Shown here: piece after piece, positions 5,143 through 7,113 of the stretch | How the letters are laid out: the number at the start of each line of letters is the position of its first letter | Numbering within the stretch: position 1 is the first letter of the stretch | Made by a program: the position numbers and the translations under genes | NCBI GenBank assembly: GCA_036499545.1 | Contig: DASYDR010000213.1 | Coordinates: forward strand, 1 to 7,113 | Direction: 5' to 3' | DNA length: 7,113 nucleotides | From: Plastoroseomonas sp036499545 | GTDB taxonomy: Bacteria > Pseudomonadota > Alphaproteobacteria > Acetobacterales > Acetobacteraceae | Notes under the pieces: generated by a model | The model's database searches: none | Told to the model about the DNA's origin: nothing | What the model saw: the letters and a program-made list of their open reading frames with translations, nothing else

Positions 5143-6720
5143 TCACCCCTTCCTGACACCCCAGAAGTAGGGGGCGCCGACGGCGAAGCCGGTGAGATCC
5201 GCGCGATAGGCCTGCAGGCCGCGGTACTCGCCGAGCGGGATGAAGGGTACGTCGATCATGGTCTGCCGCTGCATCTCCCGCGCCACGCGCTGCTGCGCCG
5301 CCAGGTCCGGGGCGGCGAACCAGTCCTGGCGCAGCGTTTCCAGGCGCGGGCTGTCGGGCCAGCCGAACCAGGCGCGGGTGCCATTGGCGCGCAGGCCGAG
5401 ATGGCCGGCGGGATCGATCGTGCTGGTGAGGCCGGTGCAAAAGGCGCTCCAGCCGCCGCGATCGAGGCTCTCGCGATTGGCGCGGCGCTGGCTGACCGTG
5501 CCCCAGTCGCCGTTCTGGACGTCGACATTCATGCCCGCATCGCGCATCGCCTGCCCGGCGACCTCGGCCAGCCCCTTCAGCGTCGGGTAGTCATCGGCCT
5601 GCAGCAGCACGACGCGCTCGCCCTTGTAGCCGGCGGTGGCGAGGTCGCGGCGGACCTTCGCGAAATCCGGCGGATTGCCCAGCATGTCCAGCCCTTCGTC
5701 ATTGGCCAGCGGCGAGTCGGAGCTGAAGCAGCCGACATGGGCGTGCCAGGCCGCCGGGTCGCTGCCATAGGCGGCCTGCATGAAGCTGGTCTGGTCGATG
5801 GCGCCGAGCAGGGCGCGGCGGATCGCCGGATTGTCGAAGGGCGGCTGCAGGTGATTGAAGCGCAGGATGGTGGAGTAATAGTCGGTGCAGTAGCCGACCC
5901 TGTTGCGGCGTCCGCGCGACAGCAGCGGTGCCAGGTCGCTGGTGACCGTCTCCAGCCAGTCGACCTCGCCCGCCATCAGCGCGCCGGCCGCGGTCGATTG
6001 GTCCGGGATGATGGTCCATTCGACGCGATCGAAATGGACCAGCTTCGGGCCCGCGCTGCGGCTCGGCGTGCCATCCGGCCGCGGCACATAGCCGTCGAAG
6101 CGCTGATAGGCGGCGCGTGCGCCGGCCATGCGTTCATCGGCCAGGAACCGGAAGGGGCCGCTGCCCACCATCTCCGTCACCTGCCGTGCCGGATCGGTCG
6201 CCGCCAGCCGTTCCGGCATGATGACCGGCACCGAGGGCCCGACCTTGGCCAGCGCCATCGGCAAGGTGGGGAAGGGGTGCTTGAAACGGAAGCGGATGGT
6301 GCGGTCGTCCGGCGCCACGATCTCATCGGCGACCGCCAGCACTTCCTGCCCGTACATGTCGCGGGCGCCCCAGCGGCGGATGCTGGCGACCGCGTCGCGG
6401 CCGCGCACCGGCTCCCCGTCATGGAATTTCAGCCCGTCGCGAAGCGTCAGCGTCCAGGTCAGCCCGTCATCGGCGACGACATGGCCGGCGACCATCTGCG
6501 GCTGCGGCTGGTAGCGTTCATCCAGGCCGTAGAGCGTGTCGAAGACCATCATCGCGTGATTGCCGGTGACGGACGCGGTGGTGAAGACCGGATCGAGCAC
6601 CGCGAGATCGGCCTGCGGCACGAAGCGCAGCACCCGCGCATCCTGCGCGGCGGCGAGACGCGGCGCGGCGAGGGATGCGGCGGCGGAGCCGAGCAAGGCC
6701 CGGCGGGAGAGGGATGGCAT
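5143..6720 (-). CDS. ABC transporter substrate-binding protein, family 5 (peptide/opine/nickel type), with Tat-like signal
   Basis: The protein has 525 residues. The N-terminus SLSRRALLGSAAASLAAP carries a twin arginine (Arg6-Arg7), a short hydrophobic stretch and a probable cleavage site after LAAA (about residue 25), so export by the Tat route and a periplasmic location are likely. Family features follow: FVPQADLAVLDPVFTTA at the mature N-terminus, LTWTLTLRDGLKFHDGEPV (about 100-118), VGSGPFRF, LRFNHLQPPFDNPAIRRAL and a long two-lobe body, all typical of DppA/OppA-like solute-binding proteins. The length is normal. The ligand cannot be read from sequence; family members bind oligopeptides, glutathione, opines, heme or metal chelates. 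The ATG at 6720 is chosen because GGAG lies eight bases upstream and the signal peptide starts there, while the longer frame upstream adds residues unlike any signal. No permease or ATPase gene is visible. It follows the CapA-like gene by 76 bases and is probably co-transcribed with it. Confidence 0.93.
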   Translation of the reverse strand: MPSLSRRALLGSAAASLAAPRLAAAQDARVLRFVPQADLAVLDPVFTTASVTGNHAMMVFDTLYGLDERYQPQPQMVAGHVVADDGLTWTLTLRDGLKFHDGEPVRGRDAVASIRRWGARDMYGQEVLAVADEIVAPDDRTIRFRFKHPFPTLPMALAKVGPSVPVIMPERLAATDPARQVTEMVGSGPFRFLADERMAGARAAYQRFDGYVPRPDGTPSRSAGPKLVHFDRVEWTIIPDQSTAAGALMAGEVDWLETVTSDLAPLLSRGRRNRVGYCTDYYSTILRFNHLQPPFDNPAIRRALLGAIDQTSFMQAAYGSDPAAWHAHVGCFSSDSPLANDEGLDMLGNPPDFAKVRRDLATAGYKGERVVLLQADDYPTLKGLAEVAGQAMRDAGMNVDVQNGDWGTVSQRRANRESLDRGGWSAFCTGLTSTIDPAGHLGLRANGTRAWFGWPDSPRLETLRQDWFAAPDLAAQQRVAREMQRQTMIDVPFIPLGEYRGLQAYRADLTGFAVGAPYFWGVRKG

Positions 6721-6796
6721 GGAGAGCGCTCCGAAAGGACGGTGCGGCCGCGCCTCCCCGGCGTGTCTTCTTGATTCTTGCCTCAGGCGGTGGCGA

Positions 6797-7113
6797 TCAG
6801 CCGCCGAGATCGAGCCAGGCGCGGTCGCCATCCAGGCGCAACCGCGTGCCGAAGGGTTCCGACAGCGCGGCGAAGCGCCGCAGGATGCCTGCACCTTCCT
6901 CGCCGGTCGCCAGCCGCGGGCGGCCGCGACGATGCGCCGCCTCGCCGAGGCCGAGCGTCACCGGGTGGATCTCCATCGCGGCGAGAGTCCGGCCGTCGAA
7001 ATGGCAGACCGGCAGCACGCTTTCCCAGAAGCGCCGGTCGGACGGAAAACCCTTGGTGTCGTTGGAGGTCCTTTGGCGATAGACCGCGACCGGCGTCATC
7101 ATCGGATCGGCGC
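6797..7113 (-). CDS. CapA family protein (PgsA-like metallophosphoesterase), C-terminal fragment
   Basis: Only the last 105 residues or so are present; the frame is open through the right edge of the window, where it reads ADPMMTPVAVYRQRTS, so the ATG at 7102 is internal rather than a start. The segment FPSDRRFWESVLPVCHFDG, then MEIHPVTLGLG, RRGRPRLATGEEGAGILRR and LSEPFGTRLRL matches the C-terminal end of the CapA/PgsA group, named for poly-gamma-glutamate capsule synthesis. Most members far from capsule operons are metallophosphoesterase-fold enzymes of unknown substrate. The metal-binding residues lie in the missing N-terminal part and cannot be checked. A solute-binding-protein gene follows on the same strand, so the protein may belong to an uptake or catabolic operon rather than to capsule synthesis. 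The family call rests on pattern recognition of one short region. Confidence 0.75.
   Translation of the reverse strand, partial: ADPMMTPVAVYRQRTSNDTKGFPSDRRFWESVLPVCHFDGRTLAAMEIHPVTLGLGEAAHRRGRPRLATGEEGAGILRRFAALSEPFGTRLRLDGDRAWLDLGG

Noticed and set aside
5401..6774. Plus-strand open frame of 457 codons opposite the solute-binding-protein gene
   Set aside because: It has no domain signature, and the opposite strand carries a full-length family 5 binding protein with signal peptide and ribosome-binding site.
5143..6894. Longer start for the solute-binding protein at 6894
   Set aside because: The extra 58 residues overlap the CapA-like gene, are not signal-like, and would place the twin-arginine signal in the interior of the protein.

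Overview
The window is very GC-rich and gene-dense, with short gaps, GTG and TTG starts alongside ATG, and strong G/C bias at third codon positions. A DUF3126 gene (a small family typical of alphaproteobacteria), the overall gene styles and the composition together suggest an alphaproteobacterium, most plausibly of the Acetobacteraceae (Roseomonas-like). That taxonomic placement is inference. No rRNA, tRNA, CRISPR array, insertion sequence or phage gene is visible.

Layout. (1) Bases 2-1776, plus strand: the 3' end of an alpha-E (DUF403) gene, overlapping by four bases a complete transglutaminase-like gene. This is the known amidoligase-type cassette (circularly permuted ATP-grasp, alpha-E, transglutaminase), thought to make or modify a peptide or peptide-like product; the ATP-grasp part would lie off the left edge. 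(2) Bases 1836-2501, minus strand: two small genes, a DUF3126 protein and, downstream of it, a 112-residue protein resembling the antibiotic-biosynthesis-monooxygenase-like alpha/beta-barrel group. The Shine-Dalgarno of the second lies inside the arm of a perfect 10-bp hairpin. (3) Bases 2615-4955, plus strand: a MoxR-family AAA+ ATPase (TTG start) followed by a CoxE-like von Willebrand factor A protein. Together they form a CoxD/CoxE-type chaperone pair, with no carbon monoxide dehydrogenase structural gene in view. The gap 2502-2614 is the divergent upstream region shared with the DUF3126 gene. (4) Bases 5143-7113, minus strand: the 3' end of a CapA-family (PgsA-like metallophosphoesterase) gene, followed 76 bases later by a complete family 5 ABC-transporter solute-binding protein with a twin-arginine-like signal peptide. 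The two probably share a transcript.

The convergent junction at 4956-5142 carries two adjacent perfect hairpins without T-tracts and is probably where the two opposing transcripts end. All complete genes look intact. The families are all recognisable, and nothing here is clearly a new system. The points most worth a second look are the RBS-sequestering hairpin, the client of the MoxR/VWA pair, and the incomplete peptide-ligase cassette at the left edge.
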